Source: Alkalispirochaeta americana
Lineage (GTDB): Bacteria; Spirochaetota; Spirochaetia; DSM-27196; Alkalispirochaetaceae
NCBI RefSeq assembly: GCF_900156105.1
Contig: NZ_FTMS01000009.1
Location: 88,549 to 152,548, forward strand
Length of the DNA: 64,000 nucleotides
Direction: 5' to 3'
The position numbers were made by a program, and so were the translations under genes. Below are positions 54,347 to 63,889 of this stretch, one piece after another. The stretch's first letter is position 1. Each line of letters opens with the position of its first letter. A model generated the notes under the pieces. That model was not told the DNA's origin. It worked only from the letters and a program-made list of their open reading frames with translations, and searched no databases.

Positions 54347-54609
54347 GGCTGCTCCTCCCTGTTTCCCACATAGCGTGTGATCGCAAGAATCCCGATGAAG
54401 CCGAAGATATCGTAAACCAGCGCCACATCGAGATAGAAGGTGAGGCCCTGGTCAACGGCGATGAGCACCAGCAACCCCAGGACCTGCGAAGCCACCACGG
54501 TGAGCCCCACCATCCGGTCCGCTACGGAAGGACCCAAAACGACACGAACCATGGAGAGCGCCGTGGTTGCAGAAAAGACATAAATCAGAAATCGCACAGG
54601 ATCCATCAC
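54343..54609 (-). CDS. mrpF: Mrp/Mbh antiporter subunit F
   Basis: 88-residue membrane protein, three helices; RVVLGPSVADRMVGLTVV and DVALVYDIFGFIGILAITRY are conserved in MrpF/MnhF. Starts directly after mrpE. Confidence 0.92.
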   Translation of the reverse strand: MMDPVRFLIYVFSATTALSMVRVVLGPSVADRMVGLTVVASQVLGLLVLIAVDQGLTFYLDVALVYDIFGFIGILAITRYVGNREEQP

Positions 54610-54610
54610 G

Positions 54611-55123
54611 CTACCCCCACAAGCGCCTTAAAAGCTTTTCAAACCCTCCCATGATCAACACACCAGCATGGCGGCTGTGCGAGGTTGAAGCACTCATCCA
54701 GTGCACCACCAGGTGGTCTTCGTCCATCTCCAAAGCTACCGTGCCGGGGGTCAGGGTGATCGATGTGGCCAGCATTGCCCGGGCAATATCGCTACGCAGG
54801 CGTGTCCGGAAATGAACCACCCGGGGGCGAAAGGAGCCGCTCAGCATGATCCAGGCCATGACAAAACTGGACTGGTAGATCTTCCAGAGAAGCAGCAAAA
54901 GATAGCAGATTCCCCAGTGCATCCGCGGGACGAGGCTTCGCCAGGCAACCTCGGTCTCTGCAATGAAGGAGTCGAAGGTCAAGAGAGCCACCAGAAAGGA
55001 GCAAAGTCCGCCCAGAACAAGCGATTCCCGGTCAAGGCTTCCGGTAAAAAGCAACCACCCTGCAAAGAGATAGCACGTGGTAATACATACCCGGACAACG
55101 GCCCATTTTGTGGAACTTCTCAT
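54611..55123 (-). CDS. mrpE: Mrp/Mbh antiporter subunit E
   Basis: 170-residue protein with N-terminal helices and the MrpE signature near the C-terminus, LATSITLTPGTVALEMDEDHLVVHWM (core SITLTPGTVALEMD). First antiporter gene, 10 bases after the IIA-type gene, so all ten genes from 55942 down to 51032 look like one transcript. Confidence 0.92.
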   Translation of the reverse strand: MRSSTKWAVVRVCITTCYLFAGWLLFTGSLDRESLVLGGLCSFLVALLTFDSFIAETEVAWRSLVPRMHWGICYLLLLLWKIYQSSFVMAWIMLSGSFRPRVVHFRTRLRSDIARAMLATSITLTPGTVALEMDEDHLVVHWMSASTSHSRHAGVLIMGGFEKLLRRLWG

Positions 55124-55133
55124 TGCTCAGCAC

Positions 55134-55589
55134 TTATCCCTCACGGGAACGGATCATCTCCACCACTGCCTGCGGGACGGTTGCTTCCAGAAGCTCTTCC
55201 CTGAACCGGGCATCATGGAGAAGGCGTGCAAGCTTGCTCAGAGTCCGCAGATGTTCGTTCACAGATCCCTCCGGCGCCAGCAACAGAAAAAAGAGCCGCA
55301 CCGGTATTCCATCGGGCGATGAAAAATGCCCCCCCTTTCGGGTCTGGAGAAAGGCAACCTGAGGCTGCGATACCAGCGGGGTCAGCTTGTGGGGAATCGC
55401 CACACCGTCGCCGATAGCCGTGCTGACCTCGCTGTCCCGTTGCAGGATCTCCCGAACCAGCCGCCCCTGATCCTCCAGAGGGTGAACTCCTGCAACAAGC
55501 TCCACAAGGCGCTCAACAATGTGCTGTCGCCGGCGTTTCGCAAAATCAAGCTCAATCGTCCGGACCTCAAGGAGCGAGGAAATCATCAT
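55134..55589 (-). CDS. PTS EIIA (PtsN/fructose type 2) domain protein
   Basis: 151-residue single-domain protein. The phospho-acceptor His is in GDGVAIPHKLTPLV near residue 66, with the family's surrounding pattern ILQRDSEVSTAIGDG and FFLLLAPEGSVNEHL. No sugar permease genes are near, so it looks regulatory, like PtsN in control of ion transport. Four-base overlap with the P-II-like gene upstream and 10 bases before mrpE tie it to the antiporter. Confidence 0.88.
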   Translation of the reverse strand: MMISSLLEVRTIELDFAKRRRQHIVERLVELVAGVHPLEDQGRLVREILQRDSEVSTAIGDGVAIPHKLTPLVSQPQVAFLQTRKGGHFSSPDGIPVRLFFLLLAPEGSVNEHLRTLSKLARLLHDARFREELLEATVPQAVVEMIRSREG

Positions 55590-55942
55590 GATTCTGTTCC
55601 CTCCCGGGAATGATCGATAAGGCCCGCAGCGTAGTCCACGGGAACGGTGAAAAATATCCCTGTCCCCCCCGAAGAGAGCCCCCCCACCACCTGGTCCAGG
55701 AGCGATTCCAGCCGGGGGATAGCCTCAACATTGGGGACAACCGAGATAATCGTCTTGTTGTAGGGTTTATTGCCCTTCATGAAGCGGCGAAACTCGGCGA
55801 AGAGCGGCACTTCGTAGGAGAGAAAGCGCCCCATACCCTCGGAATCGAGAATTGTGGCGCCCTGAATACCCGCCTCGACGTAGGCCTCCAGAACTCGCTC
55901 CAGAAGATCCTCATTGTTCAGGATAAAGACAACTAATTTCAC
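55586..55942 (-). CDS. P-II-like small regulatory protein
   Basis: About 118 residues from a GTG at 55942. The pattern of a beta strand KLVVFILNN, helix, GATILDSEG turn, and a second strand-helix-strand (TIISVVPNVEAIPRLESLLDQV) resembles P-II-fold ferredoxin-like proteins of the kind found beside transporters; the canonical GlnB T-loop tyrosine region is not present. The frame stays open to 56014, but that start would lie inside a hairpin. Likely a small-molecule or ion-status sensor for the antiporter; inferred from fold-like pattern and context. Confidence 0.65.
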   Translation of the reverse strand: MKLVVFILNNEDLLERVLEAYVEAGIQGATILDSEGMGRFLSYEVPLFAEFRRFMKGNKPYNKTIISVVPNVEAIPRLESLLDQVVGGLSSGGTGIFFTVPVDYAAGLIDHSREGTES

Positions 55943-55987
55943 GGAGCAAGCATAGCCAAGATCAGGTTTTGTTGCTACCGCCGCCAA

Positions 55988-56021
55988 AGGCTCTGTGGGA
56001 GGCACTCCCGCCACAGAGCCT
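55988..56021 (-). terminator. Strong hairpin between nitronate monooxygenase and P-II-like genes
   Basis: Perfect 11-bp stem AGGCTCTGTGG / CCACAGAGCCT with an inner GGGAG/CTCCC extension; no T-run follows on the minus strand, so it may terminate weakly or attenuate. Confidence 0.6.
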
Positions 56022-56033
56022 CATCGGGGCAGG

Positions 56034-57476
56034 TCAGGAGGAACAGGTCTCCTCACCCCGGCTCGAATCGAGGAAGCGGATCACATCGGCAGCGGTATAA
56101 TCCAGACCAATTTTTCGAATCAGCACCCGCAACGAATCCAGGTACTCTCCCGGAACCAGCAGGGGCTTTTCCAGATACCCGCCGGCATATTCCATGGCCG
56201 CTCCAACCGCCGCCATGAGGGCGTTACACAGGCACCGGGCATCCTGGGGTGTTTCGGGATCACCGCCCTTGCGGATAAAGAGCTCAGGACTCTCGGCAGG
56301 ACAGCGATACCCGATGACGCCATCTTCTTTCTTGTACAGATGCCGGAGAAGCCCAAGATTGCAGACCCGTTTTCGCTGAGCGAAGAGAGCCTCCTCGGCT
56401 ATAGTCCCCTCCATGAGGGCCATCTTTATGGGATACCCCGTGGGAGAAGCTCCAGGATGGGTGAAGACGCGCATTTTCCCCGCCTCTACAGCCTGGAGAA
56501 ACTTCTTTTTCAGCTCCGGGAGAAAACCCGACTCCCGGCAAAAGGCAAAGAGCGTCCCCACCTGAATCCCCCAGGCTCCCGCCTTTTCGGAGCGCTCCAG
56601 CGAATTCTCATCGCTACAGGACCCGGCCATCCAGAAGGGCACATCCATTTTTGTCATCCGCAGGGTATCAACCTGATCCTTGGGACCATAGACGGGCTCT
56701 CCCTGGTCGGTCAGATGCAAGGGTCCCCGGGGAGGCGCGTTATGCCCCCCTGCCGTGTGATCTTCCACAATGATTCCATCCACCTTTCCCGAAGCCCGGG
56801 AGACCATCGTCTGAGCCAGGACGTTCGAAGAAACGATGGAGAGAAAAGCTGGTCGCTTCAACTGTGCAGGAGGTGACGAGAGAACCCGGGCGGGATCAAA
56901 GTGGCGCAGGAGCGTTTCACCTTTTTCTGCTCCTTCCAGGGCCAGAGTGATCGAGCCTGCCTCGCCCCGGGCGTAGGCGTCGAGCAACCCTGGTATCTCC
57001 AGAGGAATACCCGCCCCCATAAGAACGTAATCAACACCGGCCAGCATAACGCCATAGATCGCCGCAGGGTTGGGCAGCTGGATCTTTTCCAGAAAGTTCA
57101 CCCCCACCGCTCCCGAGTGCCCTTCCTTTGCAAGATACACCTCAACAAAGTTAGCCGCCACCAGGAGTTCCTCTACCTCACGAGAGGGTTCCACCGTAAT
57201 CATTGGAGGATTTTCAAACCGGTGGAAATCGGGAGTCCCTTCTTCCCGATAATAGCGGGCCAGAATACGCTGGGCCACCTCCTGGTCGGGAAAGGCCGCA
57301 AGACCGCGCCGCATATGCCCTCCGGGATCTCCCTGCTGAAGCCGACGGGTCAGAAGTATGTCCAGGGCGGTCCCCGAGACAACCCCCATTTCCCCCTCAA
57401 GTGCTACAGCACGAGCAAGCCTCCAGTCGGAAACACCTACTCCCATGCCGCCCTGTATAATCCTTGGATGCTCCAT
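56034..57476 (-). CDS. Nitronate monooxygenase/2-nitropropane dioxygenase-like FMN protein
   Basis: FMN-dependent TIM-barrel protein of 480 residues. IIQGGMGVGVSDWRLARAVA at the N-terminus, GVNFLEKIQLPN, the catalytic-His/FMN segment IIVEDHTAGGHNAPPRG and ACSDENSLERSEKAGAWGIQVGT (core GAWGIQVGTLF) match the family. About 130 residues longer than classical members, with an added C-terminal part beginning near residue 345; this long branch is also annotated as a trans-AT-type enoyl reductase-like group, so the reaction is uncertain. AGGGAGG precedes the ATG. Confidence 0.85.
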   Translation of the reverse strand: MEHPRIIQGGMGVGVSDWRLARAVALEGEMGVVSGTALDILLTRRLQQGDPGGHMRRGLAAFPDQEVAQRILARYYREEGTPDFHRFENPPMITVEPSREVEELLVAANFVEVYLAKEGHSGAVGVNFLEKIQLPNPAAIYGVMLAGVDYVLMGAGIPLEIPGLLDAYARGEAGSITLALEGAEKGETLLRHFDPARVLSSPPAQLKRPAFLSIVSSNVLAQTMVSRASGKVDGIIVEDHTAGGHNAPPRGPLHLTDQGEPVYGPKDQVDTLRMTKMDVPFWMAGSCSDENSLERSEKAGAWGIQVGTLFAFCRESGFLPELKKKFLQAVEAGKMRVFTHPGASPTGYPIKMALMEGTIAEEALFAQRKRVCNLGLLRHLYKKEDGVIGYRCPAESPELFIRKGGDPETPQDARCLCNALMAAVGAAMEYAGGYLEKPLLVPGEYLDSLRVLIRKIGLDYTAADVIRFLDSSRGEETCSS

Positions 57477-57553
57477 CGTTTCCTCCCTCAGCGCTCTGCG
57501 ATCGTCGAAAATGCGGTCTTCGTACTACTGCCCCCATAATACCGGGAGAATCC

Positions 57554-59461
57554 TTATCGGTCAACGGCCGACAAAAAAGACGATGGCTCGAAGGAGACTG
57601 TCACGGCCACCCCTTGGTCGGTCTCCCGCTGCAGAACCGCACCGAGCTGCTCAGCCAGGACGTTCACCAGGGCAAAGCCAAGCCCCTCACGGGGAAAAGA
57701 GGGGGCTTTTTCAGGGGGAATCCCCACACCGTCATCACGGACCGAGAGGACGCAGTTCCCGTTACGTCGATACATCTCGAGGGAGACCTGCCCTGATCGC
57801 TTCCCGGGAAAGGCGTAGCGAAAGGCGTTTTCCACCAGCTCATGGGCGATCAAGCCGCAGGGAAGAGCGTCCCCCAGAGGCAAAAAGACCCCCCGAACCC
57901 GGATATCCAAGGCCACCCCCTGCCGGAAGGCACCGCAGGAAGCGGCCACCCTGGTGAGGTACTCTTCCATCTCGATGGCAGAGACATCTTCGGCCCCACA
58001 GGCCATCTCGTGAACCGAGGCCATTACGTGAAGACGGTTTTGACAGGTCTCCAGAAGCTGTTGCAGCTCCGCATCCTGATCAGCCCGGGAGGCCTGGAGG
58101 CTCAGAAGGCTGGAGACGATCTGCAAATTATTCTTCACCCGGTGGTGGACCTCACGGAGGAGACTCTCCTTTTCGTGCAGACTGGTTCTGATTATGGAGT
58201 AATCTTCATGGAGCCGGGAACTCATGGCCAGGAGGCTCCGTGCCAGCGCGCCCACCTCGTTACGGAACAGCCCCAGCTGCTCCAGCTCTTTCGAGGGCAG
58301 AGGATTCCGGAGATCCATCTGCTCGGCCAGAACCTGCAACCGCTGGAGGGGGCTCGTGATTATCTTGGCGACGGCAAAGGCCAGAAGGAAGAAAAAGCAA
58401 AAGAGTATCCCCATCACGTACAGGGCAAACCGGTCTGCCTCGACCAGCGGAGCGGTGAAATACCCTTCCTGGATAAAAACGGCAACCTTCCAGCGGGGGG
58501 CATCATTTCCTTTCAGAGAGGGATTGGCCAGAGGAAGAATCGCGCCATGAAGACGCTCACCTTGAACATCCACCACCAGAGGAGGCAATCCCGGAGAAGA
58601 CCGGCCCTCCTGCAACAATCTCCCGTTTTTCAGGAAGGACGCGATCTCTTCGAGAAGAGGATCACCACTCCCCGAAAGGGGCTGAAGCGCGGCATGATCC
58701 CGCGATGCGGCGACAACCCTCTGGTGCTCGTCGAAAACGACAAGCACACCCCGTTCGGGAGCGATCTGGGAGCTCAAATAGGCACCGACTTGACCCAGCG
58801 TGACCACCACCGAGGTCACCCCTCCGGGAAATCCCCCGAAGGGCACCGCCGAGGTAATCACCAGATCTCCATCAGACCAAAGAGGATACACCTCGGACCA
58901 GAGCGGTCCATCGGCTGCACGCGCTCCCTGGAACCAGGGGCGATCTCGCGGATCGTAGCGGGCCGGATCGATTCCCAGGGAACCGGAGGCGGCCCCGGGG
59001 ACAGGGGATGCAGAATCAGACGAAGGAGACCGGGACGGCCAGAAGGTGAGGACCCCGCCCGAACTATCTCCGGCGTAGCCGAAGCGGATATCCCCCCCGG
59101 ACTGGCGTTGCGCTTCGTAGTATTCGCCGTCGAGATACCCCACCGAGATAATCGCCAGGGCCGGGCAACGCTCCAACTGATCCAGAAACACCCCATGAAT
59201 CTGCTCCTCCAGCGGCCATTCATCGGGAAGGTTCTCCAGATACGTTGCATTCACCTCGGAAACGTTCTGCGCCGACTCCAGAAAGGACGAGAGCTCTCTT
59301 GTTACGGAGAGCGCTGTCTCGCGAGAGAGCTCCTGCACCAGATCACGAACAACGGCGCGGGACCCTGCCAGATAGAGCGCCCAGCCAGTAACAAATCCCA
59401 GGGCAATGAGCGAGAAGAAAGGAACGCTGGTGATCCAGCGAATGTTCCAGCCCTTTATCAC
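57554..59461 (-). CDS. Sensor histidine kinase, HisKA_2 type, with large periplasmic sensor
   Basis: Inner-membrane kinase of 635 residues. Helices at about 10-32 and 340-362 bracket a periplasmic Cache-like domain (FDEHQRVVAASRDHAAL, WKVAVFIQEGYF). HAMP follows, then EVHHRVKNNLQIVSSLLSLQ with His about 438, and an ATPase domain with HELVENAFRYAFPGKR and VRDDGVG. GTG start with AGGAGG five bases upstream. No response regulator adjacent; divergent from a membrane AraC regulator, which may be its functional neighbour. Confidence 0.93.
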   Translation of the reverse strand: MIKGWNIRWITSVPFFSLIALGFVTGWALYLAGSRAVVRDLVQELSRETALSVTRELSSFLESAQNVSEVNATYLENLPDEWPLEEQIHGVFLDQLERCPALAIISVGYLDGEYYEAQRQSGGDIRFGYAGDSSGGVLTFWPSRSPSSDSASPVPGAASGSLGIDPARYDPRDRPWFQGARAADGPLWSEVYPLWSDGDLVITSAVPFGGFPGGVTSVVVTLGQVGAYLSSQIAPERGVLVVFDEHQRVVAASRDHAALQPLSGSGDPLLEEIASFLKNGRLLQEGRSSPGLPPLVVDVQGERLHGAILPLANPSLKGNDAPRWKVAVFIQEGYFTAPLVEADRFALYVMGILFCFFFLLAFAVAKIITSPLQRLQVLAEQMDLRNPLPSKELEQLGLFRNEVGALARSLLAMSSRLHEDYSIIRTSLHEKESLLREVHHRVKNNLQIVSSLLSLQASRADQDAELQQLLETCQNRLHVMASVHEMACGAEDVSAIEMEEYLTRVAASCGAFRQGVALDIRVRGVFLPLGDALPCGLIAHELVENAFRYAFPGKRSGQVSLEMYRRNGNCVLSVRDDGVGIPPEKAPSFPREGLGFALVNVLAEQLGAVLQRETDQGVAVTVSFEPSSFLSAVDR

Positions 59462-59706
59462 AAAACCTCCTGTACAATGGAACTGATACGGAGGACCATT
59501 ATTAACCCGGCAGAAAGATCATGTCCTGCCTTGTCGACCAGGAAAAGCGAATATTCCTTCCGGAGGCGTCCGCGCCGACAATTCAGGACGCTTGTTTTGG
59601 ACGTTCCCGCCATCATATCCCGCACAATACTACTCAACGAAAGGCGATCGGTCTTCTCCGGACACATCCCGGAAACCTCTTTCGGACGATCTTCAGGAAT
59701 TATCCC

Positions 59707-61020
59707 ATGACACATCCCGCTACACAACCCGGCTTGATTGCTTTCAGCGTTGTCTCCCTGCTGGGAAGCACCAACTGCCTCATCTTTGGCCTGCTTTCCT
59801 GGAAAACCTACCGGAAACATCCCCGGGGAACTCCCCATTATAACGCAGCTCCCTGGCTTCTGGCCCTTTTCCTGGCGCTCTCTGCCGGATTCGCCTCGGC
59901 CTGGTATCAGGACAGTCTTTCCTACCGGATCGCTCCGCATCTTCTGCCCTTCACCTTTTCGTTCCGCCTGCTCTATGGACCGCTCATCTTCGGCTTTTCC
60001 TGGGCGCTTTTGGGGCACTCCACCCCTTCCCGATTCAGAACAGCCCTGCATCTGACTCCGTTTTACGTACACCTGGTCCTCCTCGTGCCCCTTATGGGGC
60101 GTAGCGGAGGCGAAAAAATACTGTTCTGGGAACAGACAAGGTGGATCTCACAGTTCTACTCGATGGCGATCATCCTTCAGATTGTTCACCTTCTTGTTTA
60201 CATGATTTGCACCCTGGCAGTTATCCAGCGATCAACCCGTCCCCCCCTGACCGTCTGGAACCCCACGGCCGGTCTTCGCGCCCCCTCATCCCGCAGAGAG
60301 GAACTGTCGTGGCTGAGCAACATCCTTGTGGCGGTGGCGGTGGTCCTGGGAATCTTTACCTTTATGACCGGTGCCTTCATCCTGGGGGCATCGCCGGAGA
60401 TCATTCTCTTCACGCGCAGAATGAACGAAGCGCTTCTCTTTGTCGCAATCCATCTCCTGGCCTATCAGGGCATCCGGTACGGAACACTCCTGGCTCCTTC
60501 AGAAACTCCCCAAAGACGAGGGCTGGATCGGTCCCAGACAGAAGAAGCGAGCCAGGCTGATAATACCGGAGGTGCCACCGCAGCCGACGCACCCCAGGAC
60601 TCGAAGGAGCATTTCGACCTTTCCGACTCTGCAGCTCAGGCGCTTGCCCGCCAGGCCGACGAGCATATCCGGAGGACCCTGGCCTTTTTGGACCCCGCCC
60701 TCTCTCCCGGAGATCTGGCCCAGGAGATGGATGTCCACCCCCACAATCTCTCCCATGCGATAAACAACGTACTGGGTCAGCGCTTTTCCCACTACATGAA
60801 CGGCTATCGCGCAGAATACGCCCGACGGTTACTTATTTCCTCCTCGCACGGGGCTACTCCTCTCACAGAAATAGCCCGGATGTCTGGATTTCGTTCAAAA
60901 TCCTGCTTCAACGCAACCTTCAGGAGCTGCTACGGATGCACACCCTCGGAGTTTCGAAAAAAATCCGCAGTTTCACCTGGTCCGTCACGAAGTGACCACT
61001 CCAGCCCCTCTCATGAATGA
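59707..61020 (+). CDS. Membrane-anchored AraC-family regulator
   Basis: 437-residue protein with about seven hydrophobic helices in the first 260 residues and an AraC DNA-binding domain at the end (about 325-425): [26 protein letters not shown] gives the first helix-turn-helix (core [12 protein letters not shown]) and [30 protein letters not shown] the second (core [14 protein letters not shown]). A Ser/Pro/Gln-rich linker separates them. ATG 59707 follows CAGGA by eight bases; the frame extends to 59521. Likely senses a membrane or lipid signal and binds DNA directly. Confidence 0.88.
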   Translation: MTHPATQPGLIAFSVVSLLGSTNCLIFGLLSWKTYRKHPRGTPHYNAAPWLLALFLALSAGFASAWYQDSLSYRIAPHLLPFTFSFRLLYGPLIFGFSWALLGHSTPSRFRTALHLTPFYVHLVLLVPLMGRSGGEKILFWEQTRWISQFYSMAIILQIVHLLVYMICTLAVIQRSTRPPLTVWNPTAGLRAPSSRREELSWLSNILVAVAVVLGIFTFMTGAFILGASPEIILFTRRMNEALLFVAIHLLAYQGIRYGTLLAPSETPQRRGLDRSQTEEASQADNTGGATAADAPQDSKEHFDLSDSAAQALARQADEHIRRTLAFLDPALSPGDLAQEMDVHPHNLSHAINNVLGQRFSHYMNGYRAEYARRLLISSSHGATPLTEIARMSGFRSKSCFNATFRSCYGCTPSEFRKKSAVSPGPSRSDHSSPSHE

Positions 61021-62894
61021 ACACGAAACCGGGAGACCAGTTCCTTCAGGTGCTCCGCCTGGGTTTGCAAATCCTGCGCCGCCGAGGCCAAGGTAGCGGT
61101 CTGGCCTGACTGTTCTTCGCTGGTAGCAGCCACTTCTTCCGAGGCCGAGGCTGTCTGCTGAACCATCTGATCCAACTGAACCAGGGCCTCGCTCACCGAA
61201 GTTGCCCCCTGACTCATCTCTTTACTGGAGGAGCTTATTTCCTGCACCAGATCGGCCGTACGGCGAATGTTTGGAACCATAGCATCCAGAACCTGTCGGG
61301 CACCCTCGGCAGTAGCCACGGAATCGGTACTCACTGTACGAATCTCCCGGGCCGCACTGGCCGAGTTCTCGGCAAGTTTTTTCACCTGGGAAGCCACCAC
61401 GGCAAAGCCCTTCCCGTTCTCCCCTGCCCGGGCAGCTTCTATGGCCGCATTCAGGGAAAGCATATTGGTTTCTCGTGCGATATCTTCGATAACAGAAATT
61501 CTTTCGGCGATTTGCTTCATGGCTTCCACCGTAGCCTGGACCGCGACCCCGCCATCCCGGGCTCTCCGGGCAGATTCCAGAGCAATTTTTTCCGTCATTT
61601 CGGCGTTATCGGAACTCTGGCGAATATTGGCAGCTATCTGCTCCATCGAGGCTGAAACCTCCTCCACCGATGCGGCCTGCTCCGATGCTCCTTGCGACAA
61701 CTGCTCGGCAATGGCCGCCATCTGGCGGGATCCCTGGGCTGTGTCCTGACCGATCCCGAGCAGGGCCTCGCTCCCGGAGGAGACCTTCAGGGAACAGCTT
61801 TGGATTCCCGCCACCACTTCCCGCAAGGTTCGGTTCATCCGGTCAAAGGCGTGGGCCATCGTACCGATCTCGTCACGTAACGCCAAATCCTGCTCTTCAA
61901 CGTCCTGGGTCAGGTCCCCCGAAGCCAGAAGATCCATGAAATCAGCTGCTTCGTGGACATGGTTGCCCACCCACCCGGCAAGAAGACGACCCACCACCAT
62001 GATTCCAACCAGAGCAAACAGTACCAGGGGTATAATTGCCGCTATCATCCGGTAGATCGGCGCGTGGAGATCGCGAAAAGGAAGGAGATAAACCATTCCC
62101 CAGTTGGAAGATCCGGGAATTGCCGAGAAAATGGCCTGCATCCGGGTACCGTCGGGACGGGCAAAATCTTCTCTCCCCGAGTCTCCCTGAAGGATTCTCT
62201 CTCCCACTCGATCCAGGTTCACATATCCGGGAGCGTCCATAACATTAAGTTCCATGACGATGTCGGGGTCTGGATGGGCGATGACTATTCCCTGGCCATC
62301 CACAACCGCGCCAAACCCTTCCTGACCAAAGTGCATGTCCCGGGTTATCACGCTCAGATCTTCGAGGGCAACCGAAGCGATTACCGCCCCAACCAGATCC
62401 CCCTGATGATCCCGGACCTCGTGGGCAATGGCCACAAAGGGGTTACCAGTACTTCTGCTGATCAGGCCGTTACTGACAGCGTACCGGTACCCTCGGGAAT
62501 AGATATCCTGAATATATCCTCGATCAAGAAGATTTCCTCTCACGTCCTGGCTGGTGATAAGGTTTCCCTGAGTATCGACAAAGCTCAGATTTTCAAGGTG
62601 TCCCGGCAGATAATAGTGAAGATCCAGCAGGTACGACCGGATCTCCTCAAGGTCTCCCTGGCGAATCACGGGTTGCAGGGAATACTGCTGAACCAGGTCG
62701 ATGTTCCCTTCAAGCCATCGACCAGTCTCAGCCCCCCGGGCCGAGACAATTTCCCGGGACATATCCCGGATAGTTTCACTTTGAATCCTCATCATTTGCC
62801 ACAAGAGAAGCCCTCCCATAAGAGAGAGGAGGAGAACCGCAGCTCCTCCAAAACAGGCGATCATGCGTCCCTGGAGGGACCTGAACCGATACAT
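61011..62894 (-). CDS. Methyl-accepting chemotaxis protein with dCache-type sensor
   Basis: Chemoreceptor of 627 residues. Helices at about 10-35 and 275-297 flank a periplasmic domain with [20 protein letters not shown] and [11 protein letters not shown], a dCache-like pattern. HAMP and a signalling coiled coil follow with tip [24 protein letters not shown] precedes the ATG. The 3' end overlaps the convergent AraC gene by 10 bases. Confidence 0.93.
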   Translation of the reverse strand: MYRFRSLQGRMIACFGGAAVLLLSLMGGLLLWQMMRIQSETIRDMSREIVSARGAETGRWLEGNIDLVQQYSLQPVIRQGDLEEIRSYLLDLHYYLPGHLENLSFVDTQGNLITSQDVRGNLLDRGYIQDIYSRGYRYAVSNGLISRSTGNPFVAIAHEVRDHQGDLVGAVIASVALEDLSVITRDMHFGQEGFGAVVDGQGIVIAHPDPDIVMELNVMDAPGYVNLDRVGERILQGDSGREDFARPDGTRMQAIFSAIPGSSNWGMVYLLPFRDLHAPIYRMIAAIIPLVLFALVGIMVVGRLLAGWVGNHVHEAADFMDLLASGDLTQDVEEQDLALRDEIGTMAHAFDRMNRTLREVVAGIQSCSLKVSSGSEALLGIGQDTAQGSRQMAAIAEQLSQGASEQAASVEEVSASMEQIAANIRQSSDNAEMTEKIALESARRARDGGVAVQATVEAMKQIAERISVIEDIARETNMLSLNAAIEAARAGENGKGFAVVASQVKKLAENSASAAREIRTVSTDSVATAEGARQVLDAMVPNIRRTADLVQEISSSSKEMSQGATSVSEALVQLDQMVQQTASASEEVAATSEEQSGQTATLASAAQDLQTQAEHLKELVSRFRVHS

Positions 62895-62954
62895 AACGTC
62901 AATCTCCTTCTGAACGAATTGTTCGAGCCATTTATTACTACTTTCTACTGCGTA

Positions 62955-63884
62955 TTACTTCCGGGGCTTGCACAGCCCGTAACCCCGAAACCGCCCGGAC
63001 CCCAAGAGAAGCGGCCCCTGCACCATTCTCCGAAAAACGCACCGCACGTGAACCATTCTCCGGCTGCTTCCGTCTTTCAGGCGAATTGGGGGAAACCGCT
63101 TTACCGCAAGCGATCCCGGGTGGAAGGGCACTGAATCGACAAGAACCTGCTCCGGCTCGGGGAGTCCGATTTTTGTACAGAGCAGCGACACTTGCTTTCG
63201 AGCCCATTCATCGGCGTCCACCTGGCGGTTTCGCTGCCTTCTGTCCATTACAACGGGGGTAATACTGTCCCAAACCTGGGATGGTCCGGTGAAATCCTCC
63301 GGTTCATCAAATTCGCTAATACCATCAATGCGGTCACTCCCCCCTCCAGAGGAAAGGAAGATTTCACCTGCCGGGAGAGGTTTGAGTCCGAACAGACCGA
63401 GCCTCCCCAGAGTCAGTACGATTCCCCGTTCCCCCTGAGCTGCAGAATCCAGAATCTGCCGGAGTTCCTCTTCCTCCGCCGGAGCGAGCCCCCTGGGCAA
63501 CACCACGGCAGCGCCAGTCACAGCAAGAGACCCCGCACGTCCTCGGGGCTCGCATAAAGGAGCGTAGGCCACGTGGGTCTCCCGCAGAGGCTCTCCGCCT
63601 TTTGCATGGCCCGATGCCAGTTCCCGGGCCCGTTGGGAACGCTCTTCCGCCAGAGGGATGAGGGTTGCCCGCAACGCCTGGGAAAGAAGGGTTGTCTGGG
63701 ACAATTGAAGATCCTTCCCGTAGGTCTTGGTCAGTGAAATTATCCGTGGAGAGAAAACAGTGCCCGCAGTTTCGATGGTGAGTGCTTCTTCGGGGACAGA
63801 AAACCCGCCAGGGAATCGGGCCTCCGCGATGGATCGGGAGGAATCTCTTTCAAGAAGTGTTTCGGGATGATACGAAAAAGCCAC
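62955..63884 (-). CDS. csb2: 5'-truncated Csb2 (type I-G/I-U CRISPR Cas5-Cas6 family), Cas6-like half
   Basis: 309-residue product that matches the C-terminal half of Csb2/GSU0054-family proteins, which in type I-G systems carry Cas5-like and Cas6-like halves for crRNA processing. Recognisable pieces in order: LLSQALRATL, SGHAKGGEPLRETHVAY, GAAVVLPRGLAPAEE, LTLGRLGLFGL, TGPSQVWDSITPVVMDRR, MVHVRCVF and GPLLLGSGRFRGYGLCKP at the end. The N-terminal Cas5-like region (normally over 200 residues, starting with a GRYHATPW-type motif) is absent: the GTG start at 63884 lies 5 bases after a chemoreceptor stop codon, with GGAG in that gene's last codons serving as ribosome site. No other cas gene or repeat array is in the window. 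Confidence 0.8.
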   Translation of the reverse strand: MAFSYHPETLLERDSSRSIAEARFPGGFSVPEEALTIETAGTVFSPRIISLTKTYGKDLQLSQTTLLSQALRATLIPLAEERSQRARELASGHAKGGEPLRETHVAYAPLCEPRGRAGSLAVTGAAVVLPRGLAPAEEEELRQILDSAAQGERGIVLTLGRLGLFGLKPLPAGEIFLSSGGGSDRIDGISEFDEPEDFTGPSQVWDSITPVVMDRRQRNRQVDADEWARKQVSLLCTKIGLPEPEQVLVDSVPFHPGSLAVKRFPPIRLKDGSSRRMVHVRCVFRRMVQGPLLLGSGRFRGYGLCKPRK

Positions 63885-63889
63885 AGTAC

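Noticed and set aside
55943..56014. Upstream start of the P-II-like gene at 56014
   Set aside because: It lies within an 11-bp-stem hairpin and lacks a ribosome site; the conserved first beta strand starts at the GTG 55942.
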